This document shows, in pieces, positions 29,549 through 38,517 of a DNA stretch of 64,000 nt (positions are counted from its first letter, which is position 1; each line of letters opens with the position of its first letter). Source of the stretch: an uncultured Aquitalea sp. (lineage in GTDB: Bacteria > Pseudomonadota > Gammaproteobacteria > Burkholderiales > Chromobacteriaceae); the NCBI RefSeq assembly GCF_945957525.1, contig NZ_CAMFLA010000009.1:118379-182378 (forward strand), read 5' to 3'. The position numbers and the translations under genes were made by a program. The notes under the pieces are model-generated. The model was not told where the DNA came from. It made no database searches and saw only the letters and a program-made list of their open reading frames with translations.

Positions 29549-30474
29549 ACTTTCAGCAACTGAGAATCATCCGGGAAACGGTGCGGCAAAACTTCAACCT
29601 CACCGAAGTGGCCAATGCGCTGTTTACTTCGCAATCCGGCGTCAGCAAGCACATCAAGGACCTGGAAGACGAGCTGGGCGTGGAGCTGTTTGTGCGCAAG
29701 GGCAAGCGCTTTCTCGGCTTGACCGACCCCGGCAAGGAGCTGCTCACCATCGTTGAGCGCATGCTGCTGGACGCCGGCAACATCAAGCGGCTGGCCGAGC
29801 AGTTCAGCCTGAAGGATGAAGGCCAGCTCACCATCGCCACTACCCACACCCAGGCTCGCTACGCGCTGCCGCAAGTGGTGACCGCCTTCAAGAAAGCCTT
29901 TCCCAAAGTGCATCTGGTGCTGCATCAGGCCAGCCCGGAAGAGCTGGTGCGGCTGCTGCTGGAAGGCGAGGCGGACATCGGCATCGCCACCGAGGCGGTG
30001 GCCGACGAAACCGAGCTGGTGTCCTTCCCCTATTACAGCTGGCATCACAGCATCATCGCCCCGCCGGAGCACCCCCTGCACCAGCAGCCGCTGACGCTGG
30101 AGGCGCTGGCCGACTACCCGCTGGTGACCTATCACCAGGGCTTTACCGGCCGCACCCGTATCGACCGCACGTTTGCCGAAGCCGGCCTCTCGCCGGACAT
30201 CGTGATGTCCGCGCTGGACGCCGACGTGATCAAAACTTATGTCGAGCTGGAGCTGGGCGTGGGCATCATCGCCTCGATGGCTTACAACCCCGAGCGCGAC
30301 CGGCGCGTGAAAGTGGTGGAAGGCGAGCCGCTGTTCGGCCACCAGACCACCCGCATCGCCATTCGTCGCGGCCACTATCTGCGCAGCTACGCCTACCATT
30401 TCATTGAGCTGTGCTCGGCGGCGCTGGACGAGCAGACCGTGCGCCAGTCGCTCAGCCCGGTGGAGCTGGCCTGA
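29545..30474 (+). CDS. cysB: LysR-family sulfur regulator CysB
   Basis: Transcription regulator of sulfur assimilation, responding to O-acetylserine in studied members. The 309-residue product has an N-terminal winged helix-turn-helix ([40 protein letters not shown]), a linker helix and the effector domain with [14 protein letters not shown] (about residues 94-107), a CysB/Cbl signature. It overlaps cysA by four bases, so it is expressed with the importer it probably controls. Likely also acts on tauABCD and sbp nearby through the shared upstream motif. Confidence 0.93.
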   Translation: MNFQQLRIIRETVRQNFNLTEVANALFTSQSGVSKHIKDLEDELGVELFVRKGKRFLGLTDPGKELLTIVERMLLDAGNIKRLAEQFSLKDEGQLTIATTHTQARYALPQVVTAFKKAFPKVHLVLHQASPEELVRLLLEGEADIGIATEAVADETELVSFPYYSWHHSIIAPPEHPLHQQPLTLEALADYPLVTYHQGFTGRTRIDRTFAEAGLSPDIVMSALDADVIKTYVELELGVGIIASMAYNPERDRRVKVVEGEPLFGHQTTRIAIRRGHYLRSYAYHFIELCSAALDEQTVRQSLSPVELA

Positions 30475-30505
30475 GCCGCGCATCACGGCAGAAAGTTTTC
30501 CCGCC

Positions 30506-30868
30506 TCAGGCTGGCGCCTTGCTGTCCACGTACACCCAGGCGTCGCGGCCGGAAGCCAGCCGCGCCAGCCGGCGCTGGTAGTCCGCCACTTCGTAGCGGT
30601 CGGCGGCGGCCAAATCCGCCTCGCTCACCCGCAGGGCGCTGCCGCTCACCACATCGCTGTCCTGCCCGGTGGGGGTGATGATGGGGTGATGGGTCTGGCC
30701 ACTGGTGCGTATCACCTCCGGGTTGGTAATGGCCAGCATGTCCAGCCGGAAGCCCGGCAACTGGTCGGGCAGGGTTTCCAGTTTGCGGCCAAACAACGCC
30801 AGTTGCACCTGCTCCAGCTGAAGCGTGCCGTAAGAAAACAGATAGTGGTGTTGGCTGTCGGCGCTCAT
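30506..30868 (-). CDS. gamma-glutamylcyclotransferase (AIG2-like) family protein
   Basis: A 120-residue protein with the YGTLQ substrate-binding motif of the GGCT/AIG2 fold at residues 13-17 and the GSALRVSEADLAAADRYE segment (residues 76-93), whose Glu would be the catalytic acid, before Y95-type VADYQRRLARL. Known members cut gamma-glutamyl amines or act on related small molecules. Overlaps the upstream M24 peptidase gene by four bases (ATGA), so the two are coupled; both may process peptides or amides, but that is inference. Confidence 0.85.
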   Translation of the reverse strand: MSADSQHHYLFSYGTLQLEQVQLALFGRKLETLPDQLPGFRLDMLAITNPEVIRTSGQTHHPIITPTGQDSDVVSGSALRVSEADLAAADRYEVADYQRRLARLASGRDAWVYVDSKAPA

Positions 30869-31548
30869 TGTGCGGCGTCCTCTCGAATCAGCAGGTCTTC
30901 ATAAAAAGCGCCGTAGCGCCCTTGCGGCTCCACAATCTGGATTTCCAGAATCCAGAGCCCAGTGTCCGGGCAGGCGGCGAAGTCGCCCAGGCTGCCGGCC
31001 TTGTAAATGGCGTGCGGAAAATCCGACACGCGATGCCCCTTGATGTCCAGATTCAAACGCCAGCCCAGCTCGCCGGCGCGCTGTTCGGCAAACCGGTACA
31101 GCGCCTCGCCGCTCAGGCCTTTGCTGCGCCAGGCGGCCGCCACCTCCTGCCACAGCTGACGCGCGGCGGCGGCGCAGGCCTGCTTGGCCGGGTCGTCGCC
31201 CAGCACAAAGCTGTCACCGGCGTCGCCTTCATGGCCGTTCCACACCACACCCAAATCCACAAAGAAAATATCGTCGGCTTGCAGCGTGTGCTCGGGGTCT
31301 ATCTTCTCGCTGAAGGTTTTCAGGGTGGAGGCGCCAAAGCGGATGATGCTGCCGTGCCAGATGCGCTCCATGCCCATGGCTTCCAACTCTTGGCGCGCCG
31401 CCTCCTTGGCCTGCAGCTTGGTCATGCCCGGCCGCATCAGCGCGGCGATGCGCTGTACCGCCTCCATGGTTTTGTCGCGGGCGTATTGCATGCTGGCCAG
31501 CGAAAATGCCGGGCCGACGGCTTGTTGCGGATGGCTGAGGGTGGTCAT
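30865..31548 (-). CDS. M24 family metallopeptidase (Xaa-Pro aminopeptidase-like, single domain)
   Basis: Pita-bread-fold metallopeptidase of 227 residues, starting at the ATG at 31548; codons further upstream give no family-like sequence. The metal ligands look present: Asp and Asp in FFVDLGVVWNGHEGDAGDSF (about residues 95-115), His in IKGHRVSDFPH, Glu in LWILEIQI and Glu in FYEDLLI near the C-terminus. It lacks the N-terminal domain of full-length PepP/PepQ. Substrate not predictable. In an operon with the GGCT-like gene. Confidence 0.85.
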   Translation of the reverse strand: MTTLSHPQQAVGPAFSLASMQYARDKTMEAVQRIAALMRPGMTKLQAKEAARQELEAMGMERIWHGSIIRFGASTLKTFSEKIDPEHTLQADDIFFVDLGVVWNGHEGDAGDSFVLGDDPAKQACAAAARQLWQEVAAAWRSKGLSGEALYRFAEQRAGELGWRLNLDIKGHRVSDFPHAIYKAGSLGDFAACPDTGLWILEIQIVEPQGRYGAFYEDLLIREDAAQ

Positions 31549-31645
31549 GGGGCGGCGCTCCGGTGGGCAAAAAAACAGTGTACGCATACAGACAGCCAAA
31601 GACATCGGGAAGACTACCAAGCCCGCGCCAGTAGCGCACATGCGC

Positions 31646-31672
31646 AAAAAAGCGCCAGCAAGCGCTGGCGCT
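31646..31672 (-). terminator. intrinsic terminator, minus strand
   Basis: Stem AGCGCCAGC / GCTGGCGCT with loop AAGC; on the minus strand six T residues follow. It is 258 bases after the stop of the OprC-like receptor gene (31930-34146) and would stop its transcript before the M24 gene. Confidence 0.75.
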
Positions 31673-31676
31673 AAGG

Positions 31677-31700
31677 TTACTGACAAAGTGATTGGGTGAG
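31677..31700. repeat. terminator-linked motif, copy 1
   Basis: GTTACTGACAAAGTGATTGG followed by GTGAG. A near-identical block lies at 46824-46846, and in both places it sits 5-8 bases from the stem of a minus-strand terminator. The function is unknown. Confidence 0.55.
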
Positions 31701-31720
31701 ATGGCGCAGCCTTCCGGTTT

Positions 31721-31835
31721 GGCGCGGCTAAGGCAAAGCCTCATGCTGCGTTGCGTCTCCTTGCCGTACTCAAGTACTGCCGGCGTTGGTGCGCCTTGCC
31801 TCCGCCGTGATACGGATTTTTGTTAGCTGCTCTTA
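31721..31835 (-). repeat. dispersed inverted-end repeat, copy A (reverse orientation)
   Basis: About 115 bases. Read on the minus strand it begins TAAGAGCAGCTAACAAAAA, has the core GCAGTACTTGAGTACGGCAA, then GGAGACGCAACGCAGCAT, and ends near CTTAGCCGC. The ends are inverted copies of each other. It lies between the OprC-like gene and its terminator. See copies B, C and D. Confidence 0.8.
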
Positions 31836-31929
31836 TGGCCAATCTCTCCGCGCTTGCCCTGTCAATTTAAAGAAGGCCCCCTCTCGCATTCTGATCAAAG
31901 CGCGAGAGGGGGCAATTATTAACTCAGGC

Positions 31930-34146
31930 TCAGAACTTGTAGTTCAGCGCGGTGTAGAGCGAACGCGCCGGCCCCGGCACGCCCACGCCCCAGGCCACGC
32001 CGTTCTTGCTCATGGTTATGCCCTGGCCGATGTAAGCGCCGCCCAGCGGTTGCACATAGTAGTGGTTGAACAGGTTGTCGATGCCGAAATCCACCGTCAG
32101 CTGCTTCCAGCCGTAGCGCGTGCGCAGGTTCAGCAGGCTGTAGCCGGGCGTCTGGATTTCATTGCGCGTTTGCGACACATCGGTTTTGGCGCTCACGGCA
32201 ATCCATTCGGCGGTATTGCTCCACGCGCCCAGCGTATGCGTCAGCGCCAGCTTGGCGTTCAGCGGCATGATGTTATAGAGGTTGTCGCCGGTGTCCAGAT
32301 TCTCGCCGCGGCTGTAGCTGATCTGGCCGGACAGGTCCAACCGGCCCCAGTTGCTGGCGGCCAGCCTGGCCTTGCCGCTGATCTCCACGCCGTACAACTG
32401 GGCGCGCTGGTTCACATATTGCAGGTTGACGAACTTGTTGGTGGCGGTGAGGTTGGCTGCGCCGCCGCACAAACTGGTGCCGCAGCGCTTGGCGTCGATA
32501 TAGTTTTCCACATAGCTGTAGTAGGGCGACAGCGTCAGATTCCAGCTGTCCTGATCGGCGCTGTGCCAGCCGGCGGTGGCGCTGACGGTGTGGGCGGTTT
32601 CCGGCTTCAGGTTCACATCGCCGAAATAGCCATTGCCGTCGCCGACAAAGTTGTTCATCACCGCCGCCATGCCCATGCTGGACCAGGTGTAGCGCTCATA
32701 CAGATTGGGCGAGCGCGTTTTTTGCGCATAGGCCAGTTCGTACTGCTGGTTGGCCGAAGGGGAGTAGCGCGCTAGCGCGCTCAGGTCGATATTGTGGTCG
32801 GTTTTTTTGTGATCCAGCGCATTGAAGGCGGCGGCGTCGTTGGCGTAGGAAGCCATGCTGTTGTAGCCCGCCACGTTGCCGGCGTTGCTTGTCACCTGGC
32901 TGGCGCGCGCGCCCAGAATGCTGCGCCATTGCGGCGTCCAGTCCGCCTGCCATTCGGCAAACACATCCACGCGATCGCGCTTGCCATCGTTGATGTTCCA
33001 GAAGGTATTCGGGCTCATCATGCCCATGCCCGCGCCTGCTGGTGGCCACCAGTCGTTCAGGCGGTATTGCTGGAATTCCGCGCCCAGCTTCAGGCGATGG
33101 CGCGGAGCCAGGTCGATGTCAGCCGCCACATTGCCGCCAATGGTGCGGCTTTGGCTTTCCATCGGCATGCCGCCATAGCTGCCGTAAGCGTATTGCTTGT
33201 CGTCTCCAAACTGCATGCTGTGGCGCACGTACTGGTTGTAGACGCGGGCATCCAGATCGCCCCAGCCGTACTGCCCCAGATAGTGCAGGTTGAACTGGTT
33301 GCTGTGGTTGTCCGTCATGTCCATGCGCTGATTGGCAAAGCCCTCGTAAGGCACGCGCTGGATGCCAACGCTGCCTTCCAGCAGATGAATCCCGTCGCGC
33401 CAGGCCAGCGCCAGCTCATGGTTTTCTGTCTTGTAGGCGGAAGAACCCACCACATCGCCATCTAGCCAAGCTTTGTCGCTGGCGGCCTTGCCGCCTTTCT
33501 TGAAAGCCTGCGCCGCTTCGTAGTTGTCCGAACGCGAGGTGGAGCCGCTATAGCGCAAGCTCAGATGATCGTTGGCGGTGGTGGCGGACAGATTGGCCCC
33601 GCTGGCCTCGCCGTTGCTGCGGTAAAACGCGCCCGCTTCGCCGGTGGTCAGCGTCTGGCCGGCTTCGGCAAACTTGGGCGGCGCGCTCTTGGCGACAATG
33701 GCGCCGCCGATATTGTCGCCGCCGGCGCTCACCGGCGCTGCGCCGTTGTACACCTTCACGCTTTCCACCTTGCTGGCATCCACATACGACAGCGGCGAAT
33801 TCATGTGATTGGGGCAGGAAGACAGCAAGGCCATGCCGTCCACCTGCGCTTGCAGGCGGTCGTCCGCAAAACCGCGCAACACCGGCAGGCTGGACACCCC
33901 GCCGGCCGCCTTGCGGCTCAGGCCGGGAATATCGTCCAGCAGGCTGGCGCTATCGCTGCTGCGCGCCTTCTGCGGCGCAAGGGCCGGGCCGGTTCGCTGC
34001 GCGCCGGCCGCTTCGCCGGCAGGCTTGTCCGCCTTCACGGTGACTTCCGGCATGATCTGCACATCGTTGGCGCTGGTGTCGGCCCAAACGTGCTGCGCAA
34101 GCGCGCAAGCCACGGCAAAGGCGGCGGTTTTCGGACTGAATAGCAT
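31930..34146 (-). CDS. oprC: TonB-dependent copper receptor, OprC type
   Basis: Outer-membrane beta-barrel receptor of 738 residues, here started at the ATG at 34146 (a TTG four codons upstream is less likely). Signal peptide to about residue 22 (LAQHVWA). A plug domain (about 60-165) is followed by a 22-strand barrel ending LYTALNYKF with the terminal Phe. Two metal motifs known from Pseudomonas OprC are visible: CxxxM in LLSSCPNHMNS (Cys111, Met115) and HxM in YVRHSMQF (His309, Met311); Met-rich loops (YGGMPME, GAGMGMMSP) add to this. No TonB box is obvious. Copper uptake is inferred from the motifs. A dispersed repeat lies 40 bases upstream of the start. Confidence 0.88.
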   Translation of the reverse strand: MLFSPKTAAFAVACALAQHVWADTSANDVQIMPEVTVKADKPAGEAAGAQRTGPALAPQKARSSDSASLLDDIPGLSRKAAGGVSSLPVLRGFADDRLQAQVDGMALLSSCPNHMNSPLSYVDASKVESVKVYNGAAPVSAGGDNIGGAIVAKSAPPKFAEAGQTLTTGEAGAFYRSNGEASGANLSATTANDHLSLRYSGSTSRSDNYEAAQAFKKGGKAASDKAWLDGDVVGSSAYKTENHELALAWRDGIHLLEGSVGIQRVPYEGFANQRMDMTDNHSNQFNLHYLGQYGWGDLDARVYNQYVRHSMQFGDDKQYAYGSYGGMPMESQSRTIGGNVAADIDLAPRHRLKLGAEFQQYRLNDWWPPAGAGMGMMSPNTFWNINDGKRDRVDVFAEWQADWTPQWRSILGARASQVTSNAGNVAGYNSMASYANDAAAFNALDHKKTDHNIDLSALARYSPSANQQYELAYAQKTRSPNLYERYTWSSMGMAAVMNNFVGDGNGYFGDVNLKPETAHTVSATAGWHSADQDSWNLTLSPYYSYVENYIDAKRCGTSLCGGAANLTATNKFVNLQYVNQRAQLYGVEISGKARLAASNWGRLDLSGQISYSRGENLDTGDNLYNIMPLNAKLALTHTLGAWSNTAEWIAVSAKTDVSQTRNEIQTPGYSLLNLRTRYGWKQLTVDFGIDNLFNHYYVQPLGGAYIGQGITMSKNGVAWGVGVPGPARSLYTALNYKF

Positions 34147-34186
34147 GGTGTTTCCCAAGTGGACACGGAATGGAGGGGCGGCTCAC

Positions 34187-34298
34187 AAGAGCGGCTAACA
34201 AAACCGGTTTCACGGCTGCGGCAGGGCGTGCCTGCACAGGCCACACTGGAGTAGGGCAAGGAGCCGCAACGCCGCATCAGGGGTTTGTTAACTGTCTT
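34187..34298 (+). repeat. dispersed inverted-end repeat, copy B
   Basis: Begins AAGAGCGGCTAACAAAACC, has AGTAGGGCAAGGAGCCGCAA and GCCGCATCAGGGGTTTGTTA near the end. It lies 40 bases upstream of the OprC-like start codon, so it may hold part of the leader or promoter of that gene. Confidence 0.8.
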
Positions 34299-34453
34299 GA
34301 ACCGGCCTTGTTGTTGTGCCGCCGCGCATTCACACAGGCAGAGGCGGCGTTGCCGAAGGGCTGCCGGAGGCAGGATCAGCAGACGCGCCATTGTAGAAAG
34401 CTATTAAAAGAGGCGGAATGCGACAGATTGCCGCAGGGGCGCTACGGCCTGAC

Positions 34454-34570
34454 TTATCGCGGCTAACAAAAAACCGTTTTACGGCCGAGGCAAGGCGCGC
34501 CGGCACAGGCGGTACATGAGTACGGCAAGGGGGTACAACGCAGCATCAGGTGCTGTGCTAGCCGCTCTTA
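34454..34570 (+). repeat. dispersed inverted-end repeat, copy C
   Basis: Starts TTATCGCGGCTAACAAAAAA, contains GAGTACGGCAAGGGGGTACA, and ends GTGCTAGCCGCTCTTA, the inverted copy of the TAAGAGCGGCTA start seen in the other copies. It best shows the inverted ends. Same orientation as copy B, 155 bases from it. Confidence 0.8.
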
Positions 34571-34864
34571 TCCACAGGCCGCAGGCGAGAGTGAGGAGCG
34601 CCGGCCCTGCTGGCAACAAGCACCAGCGGCAAGGCCGTGTTGGGAGTGCTAGCATCGGGGGCAGCATGGCCGGCACGGCTCCGATGAGTAACATGACTCA
34701 ATTCGGTAATGGCATGAGTGGCAGCCCCGCCTTTGTCAGGGGCATGGGGGCATTCCTTTGTAATTTCCTGAGGGCATCAGTTTTTTCGTTTGGGGCATGT
34801 GACCCCGTTTATGCCCCCAGATTCCCCCGGCTTAAGCGGGATTTCTTTGGACTGCTATGGACGT
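34571..34864. other. gene-free stretch with clustered GGGGCAT motifs next to tRNA-Arg
   Basis: No gene is seen. Between about 34735 and 34830 there are several copies of GGGCAT/GGGGCAT (as in AGGGGCATGGGGGCATTCC) and the inverted form ATGCCCCC, followed by TTTCTTTGGACTGCTATGGA just before the tRNA terminator. Such repeats are reminiscent of control or arm sites upstream of tRNA-targeting integrase genes. No integrase remains, so this may be the scar of a lost island. Confidence 0.4.
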
Positions 34865-34900
34865 AAAAAAACCCGCAGCGCCTTAGCTGGTGCGGGTTTT
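34865..34900 (-). terminator. terminator after tRNA-Arg (active on minus strand, partly on plus)
   Basis: Stem ACCCGCA / TGCGGGT around a 13-base loop with seven A residues on the left and four T residues on the right. On the minus strand it lies 34 bases after the tRNA 3' end and is followed by seven T residues. Confidence 0.8.
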
Positions 34901-34933
34901 GTGGACTTTGTAGGACTTCGTCGGAACGGGAAG

Positions 34934-35008
34934 TGGCGCCCCCGACAGGAATCGAACCTGTAACTGCCCCTTAGGAGGGGGCCGTTATATCCATTTAACT
35001 ACGGAGAC
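34934..35008 (-). tRNA. tRNA-Arg (anticodon CCU)
   Basis: Read on the minus strand, the 75-base sequence folds into a cloverleaf: acceptor GTCTCCG pairing with CGGGGGC (with two G-U pairs), a D arm with AGTTAAATGGATATAAC, anticodon stem GCCCC/GGGGC around loop CTCCTAA (anticodon CCT), and T arm ACAGG-TTCGATT-CCTGT. The CCA end is encoded. It reads the rare arginine codon AGG. The gene is a common integration target in proteobacteria. Confidence 0.95.
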
Positions 35009-35035
35009 GATCCAGACAAAGCTTGCGCGGCGGGT

Positions 35036-36004
35036 TTACGCGTTGCGGTCTACCGAGATGCGCGCCAGTTCGATCAGCGCTTGCTTGACCTCGGTTTCAG
35101 GCAGGTGGGCGATGGCGGCCACGGCTTTTTCGGCAGCTTTTACCGCTTCGTTGCGGGCGTAGTCCAGCGCGCCGCAGGATTGTACCGCAGCGAGTACATC
35201 GTGAAAACGATCGCGGCTGGCGTGTTCCAGCGCTTCGCGCACGGCGGTGGAGGCGGCGGCGTCGCCCTGGCGCATGGTGTAAATCAGCGGCAGGGTGGGT
35301 TTGCCTTCGGCCAGGTCGTCGCCCAGGCTCTTGCCGATGGTGTCGGCGTCGCCGCTGTAGTCCAGCACGTCGTCGATGATCTGGAAGGCGGTGCCCAAGT
35401 ACATGCCGTAGTCGGCCAGCGCCTGCACTTGCGCTGGGCTGCCGTCTGCGATCAGCGCGCCCACGCGGGCGGCGGCTTCAAACAGTTTGGCGGTTTTGTA
35501 CTGGATCACTTGCAGGTATTGCTCTTCGGTGACATCGGTGTTGCCGATGTTGAGCAGCTGCAGCACTTCGCCTTCGGCGATGATGTTGGTGGCGCCGGCC
35601 ATCACTTCAAGGATGTCCATGTTGCGCGTGGTCACCATCATCTGGAAGGCGCGGGTGTAGAGGAAGTCGCCCACCAGCACGCTGGCGGCGTTGCCAAACA
35701 GGGCGTTGGCGGTTTCTCGGCCGCGGCGCATGTCGGATTCGTCCACCACGTCGTCGTGCAGCAAAGTGGCCGTGTGGATGAACTCGATCATGGCGGCCAG
35801 TTCGTACAAATGCTCGCCGCTATAACCCAGGGCGCGGCCGGCCAACAGGGTCAGCGCCGGGCGCAGTCGCTTCCCGCCCGCGGAAATGATGTACTCCGCC
35901 ACCTGGCGGATCAGTACCACATCTGAGTGAAGCCGGGACCGGATAACGCGGTCTACGGCTTGCATATCGTCGGCAATCAGGGTTCGGAAGAGCGGGGTGG
36001 ACAC
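35036..36004 (-). CDS. ispB: octaprenyl diphosphate synthase
   Basis: Trans-prenyl transferase that makes the C40 side chain of quinones, 322 residues. First Asp-rich motif LLHDDVVDESDMRRG (about residues 80-94), second FQIIDDVLDYSGD (about 206-218). The segment GGKRLRPALTLLAGRAL near residue 44 is typical of the family. Lies opposite rplU, the usual order in beta- and gammaproteobacteria. The chain length (8 units) is inferred from family; the product would be used by ubiquinone and possibly rhodoquinone synthesis. Confidence 0.95.
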   Translation of the reverse strand: MSTPLFRTLIADDMQAVDRVIRSRLHSDVVLIRQVAEYIISAGGKRLRPALTLLAGRALGYSGEHLYELAAMIEFIHTATLLHDDVVDESDMRRGRETANALFGNAASVLVGDFLYTRAFQMMVTTRNMDILEVMAGATNIIAEGEVLQLLNIGNTDVTEEQYLQVIQYKTAKLFEAAARVGALIADGSPAQVQALADYGMYLGTAFQIIDDVLDYSGDADTIGKSLGDDLAEGKPTLPLIYTMRQGDAAASTAVREALEHASRDRFHDVLAAVQSCGALDYARNEAVKAAEKAVAAIAHLPETEVKQALIELARISVDRNA

Positions 36005-36203
36005 GGTATTGACCAGTTTTTCTAAAAATTGTGATAGCGATGCCAGAAGGGCGAAATGTTACCAGAAAAGCCATGACGCCAGCCATGCCAGACCTGGCCT
36101 GCGGCTAAACCGATGAAATTATTGACATGTTTGCGGGCGGCGCGTATAGTTTCGCGTTCTTCGCTCGTTATGGGCGGGGATTTCCATTCTAGGAGCTAAG
36201 CGA

Positions 36204-36515
36204 ATGTATGCGGTCATAAAAACCGGCGGCAAGCAGTACAAGGTAGCCGTTGGTGAAAAACTCAAAGTAGAACAGATACCTGCAGACATCGACAGCCAAA
36301 TCGTACTCGAAGAAGTGCTGATGGTTGCTGACGGTGAACAGGTTGTTGTTGGCGCGCCCCTGGTGGCTGGCGCCTCCGTCAAGGCCACTGTTGTTGCTCA
36401 CGGTCGCGGCGAAAAGGTTCGCATCTTCAAGATGCGCCGTCGCAAGCACTACCAGAAGCGTCAGGGTCATCGTCAGAACTTCACCGAAATCCGCATCGAC
36501 GCGATTTCGAAGTAA
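36204..36515 (+). CDS. rplU: 50S ribosomal protein L21
   Basis: A 103-residue ribosomal protein with start [40 protein letters not shown] in the C-terminal half. Good ribosome binding site (AGGAGC). First gene of rplU-rpmA; obgE follows after a terminator. Confidence 0.98.
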   Translation: MYAVIKTGGKQYKVAVGEKLKVEQIPADIDSQIVLEEVLMVADGEQVVVGAPLVAGASVKATVVAHGRGEKVRIFKMRRRKHYQKRQGHRQNFTEIRIDAISK

Positions 36516-36527
36516 GGATATACAGCC

Positions 36528-36803
36528 ATGGCACACAAAAAAGCAGGCGGTAGCTCCCGCAACGGTCGTGACTCCGAAGCCAAACGCTTGGGCGTCAAGG
36601 TATACGGCGGCGAACTGATTCCGGCAGGTTCCATTATCGTTCGTCAGCGCGGCACCAAGTTCCACGCTGGTGAAAACGTCGGTCAGGGCAAGGATCACAC
36701 CCTGTTCGCCAAGGTTGACGGCTACGTTGAGTTCACCGTTAAGGGTGCTCTGCAGCGCAAGATCGTTACCGTGGTTCCGTACACCGGTGTAGACGGCGAA
36801 TAA
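36528..36803 (+). CDS. rpmA: 50S ribosomal protein L27
   Basis: A 91-residue ribosomal protein that reaches towards the peptidyl transferase centre. Starts [20 protein letters not shown] with no N-terminal extension of the kind cleaved in Firmicutes. Follows rplU by 12 bases. Intact. Confidence 0.98.
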   Translation: MAHKKAGGSSRNGRDSEAKRLGVKVYGGELIPAGSIIVRQRGTKFHAGENVGQGKDHTLFAKVDGYVEFTVKGALQRKIVTVVPYTGVDGE

Positions 36804-36821
36804 TCGCTTTCTGCAGACAAG

Positions 36822-36854
36822 AAAGCCCTATCCTGCGAGATAGGGCTTTTTTTT
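36822..36854 (+). terminator. intrinsic terminator after rpmA
   Basis: Stem AAAGCCCTATC / GATAGGGCTTT with a six-base loop followed by more T residues, 18 bases after the rpmA stop. Confidence 0.88.
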
Positions 36855-36930
36855 ATCCGGCGTCTTGCCGGCAGGCAGTTTGAAGAGGGATGAGGCGTGA
36901 GGGCTGGCTTCGGCCAACGTTGACGCCTGA

Positions 36931-38121
<1,191 letters not shown>

Positions 38122-38146
38122 ACCGGCAGCGTCATTCAGTCTGGAT

Positions 38147-38179
38147 AAAAGCCAGCCCGCTTTGCGAGCTGGCTTTTTT
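38147..38179 (+). terminator. intrinsic terminator after obgE
   Basis: Stem AAAAGCCAGC with GCTGGCTTTTTT, inner pairs CCGC/GCG, 25 bases after the obgE stop. Confidence 0.85.
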
Positions 38180-38517
38180 CTTGCTTTCCAGCATGACGCA
38201 TGGGGCCAGAGCCGGGCCGCGCTATCGATGTTGTTTTTTGTACTCAAAAATACAATCGAATGCGACTTGATTTTCTGTTTTCTGGCGTTTAACTTGCCCT
38301 CTGTCCTCCTGCATCAGGGTCTGTGCGTTATTTATCGTGTATCCGGCTTGCATGGCTTTGGCTGTTCATCTGGACAAGTAGCGATATTCATATAACCATG
38401 AATGCAGTCAACGGCGCCCCAAAACGGCGCGGTTGCTTGTGGAGTATCGGCGTGCGGGGCGCGACCAGCGTTTTGCGCGATATGGACTAATAAATACAAG
38501 CAGTTAGGAGAAGTCTG
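38180..38517 (+). promoter_or_regulatory. leader and control region of the basic amino acid importer
   Basis: No gene is seen in these 338 bases. Notable parts: an inverted repeat ATTCAT, six bases, ATGAAT at 38386-38403; a stem CAAC-GCGCC / GGCGC-GTTG around 38408-38436; and a clear Shine-Dalgarno (TTAGGAGA) before the start at 38518. ATTCA and TGAAT are the half-sites of ArgR boxes, and the spacing fits the junction between two boxes, but the outer halves are poor, so an ArgR operator is only a suggestion. Confidence 0.35.

Noticed and set aside
34516..34866. Plus-strand open frame of 116 codons before tRNA-Arg
   Set aside because: Its first part lies inside repeat copy C and the rest in the GGGGCAT cluster; there is no ribosome binding site and the codon use is unlike that of neighbouring genes.
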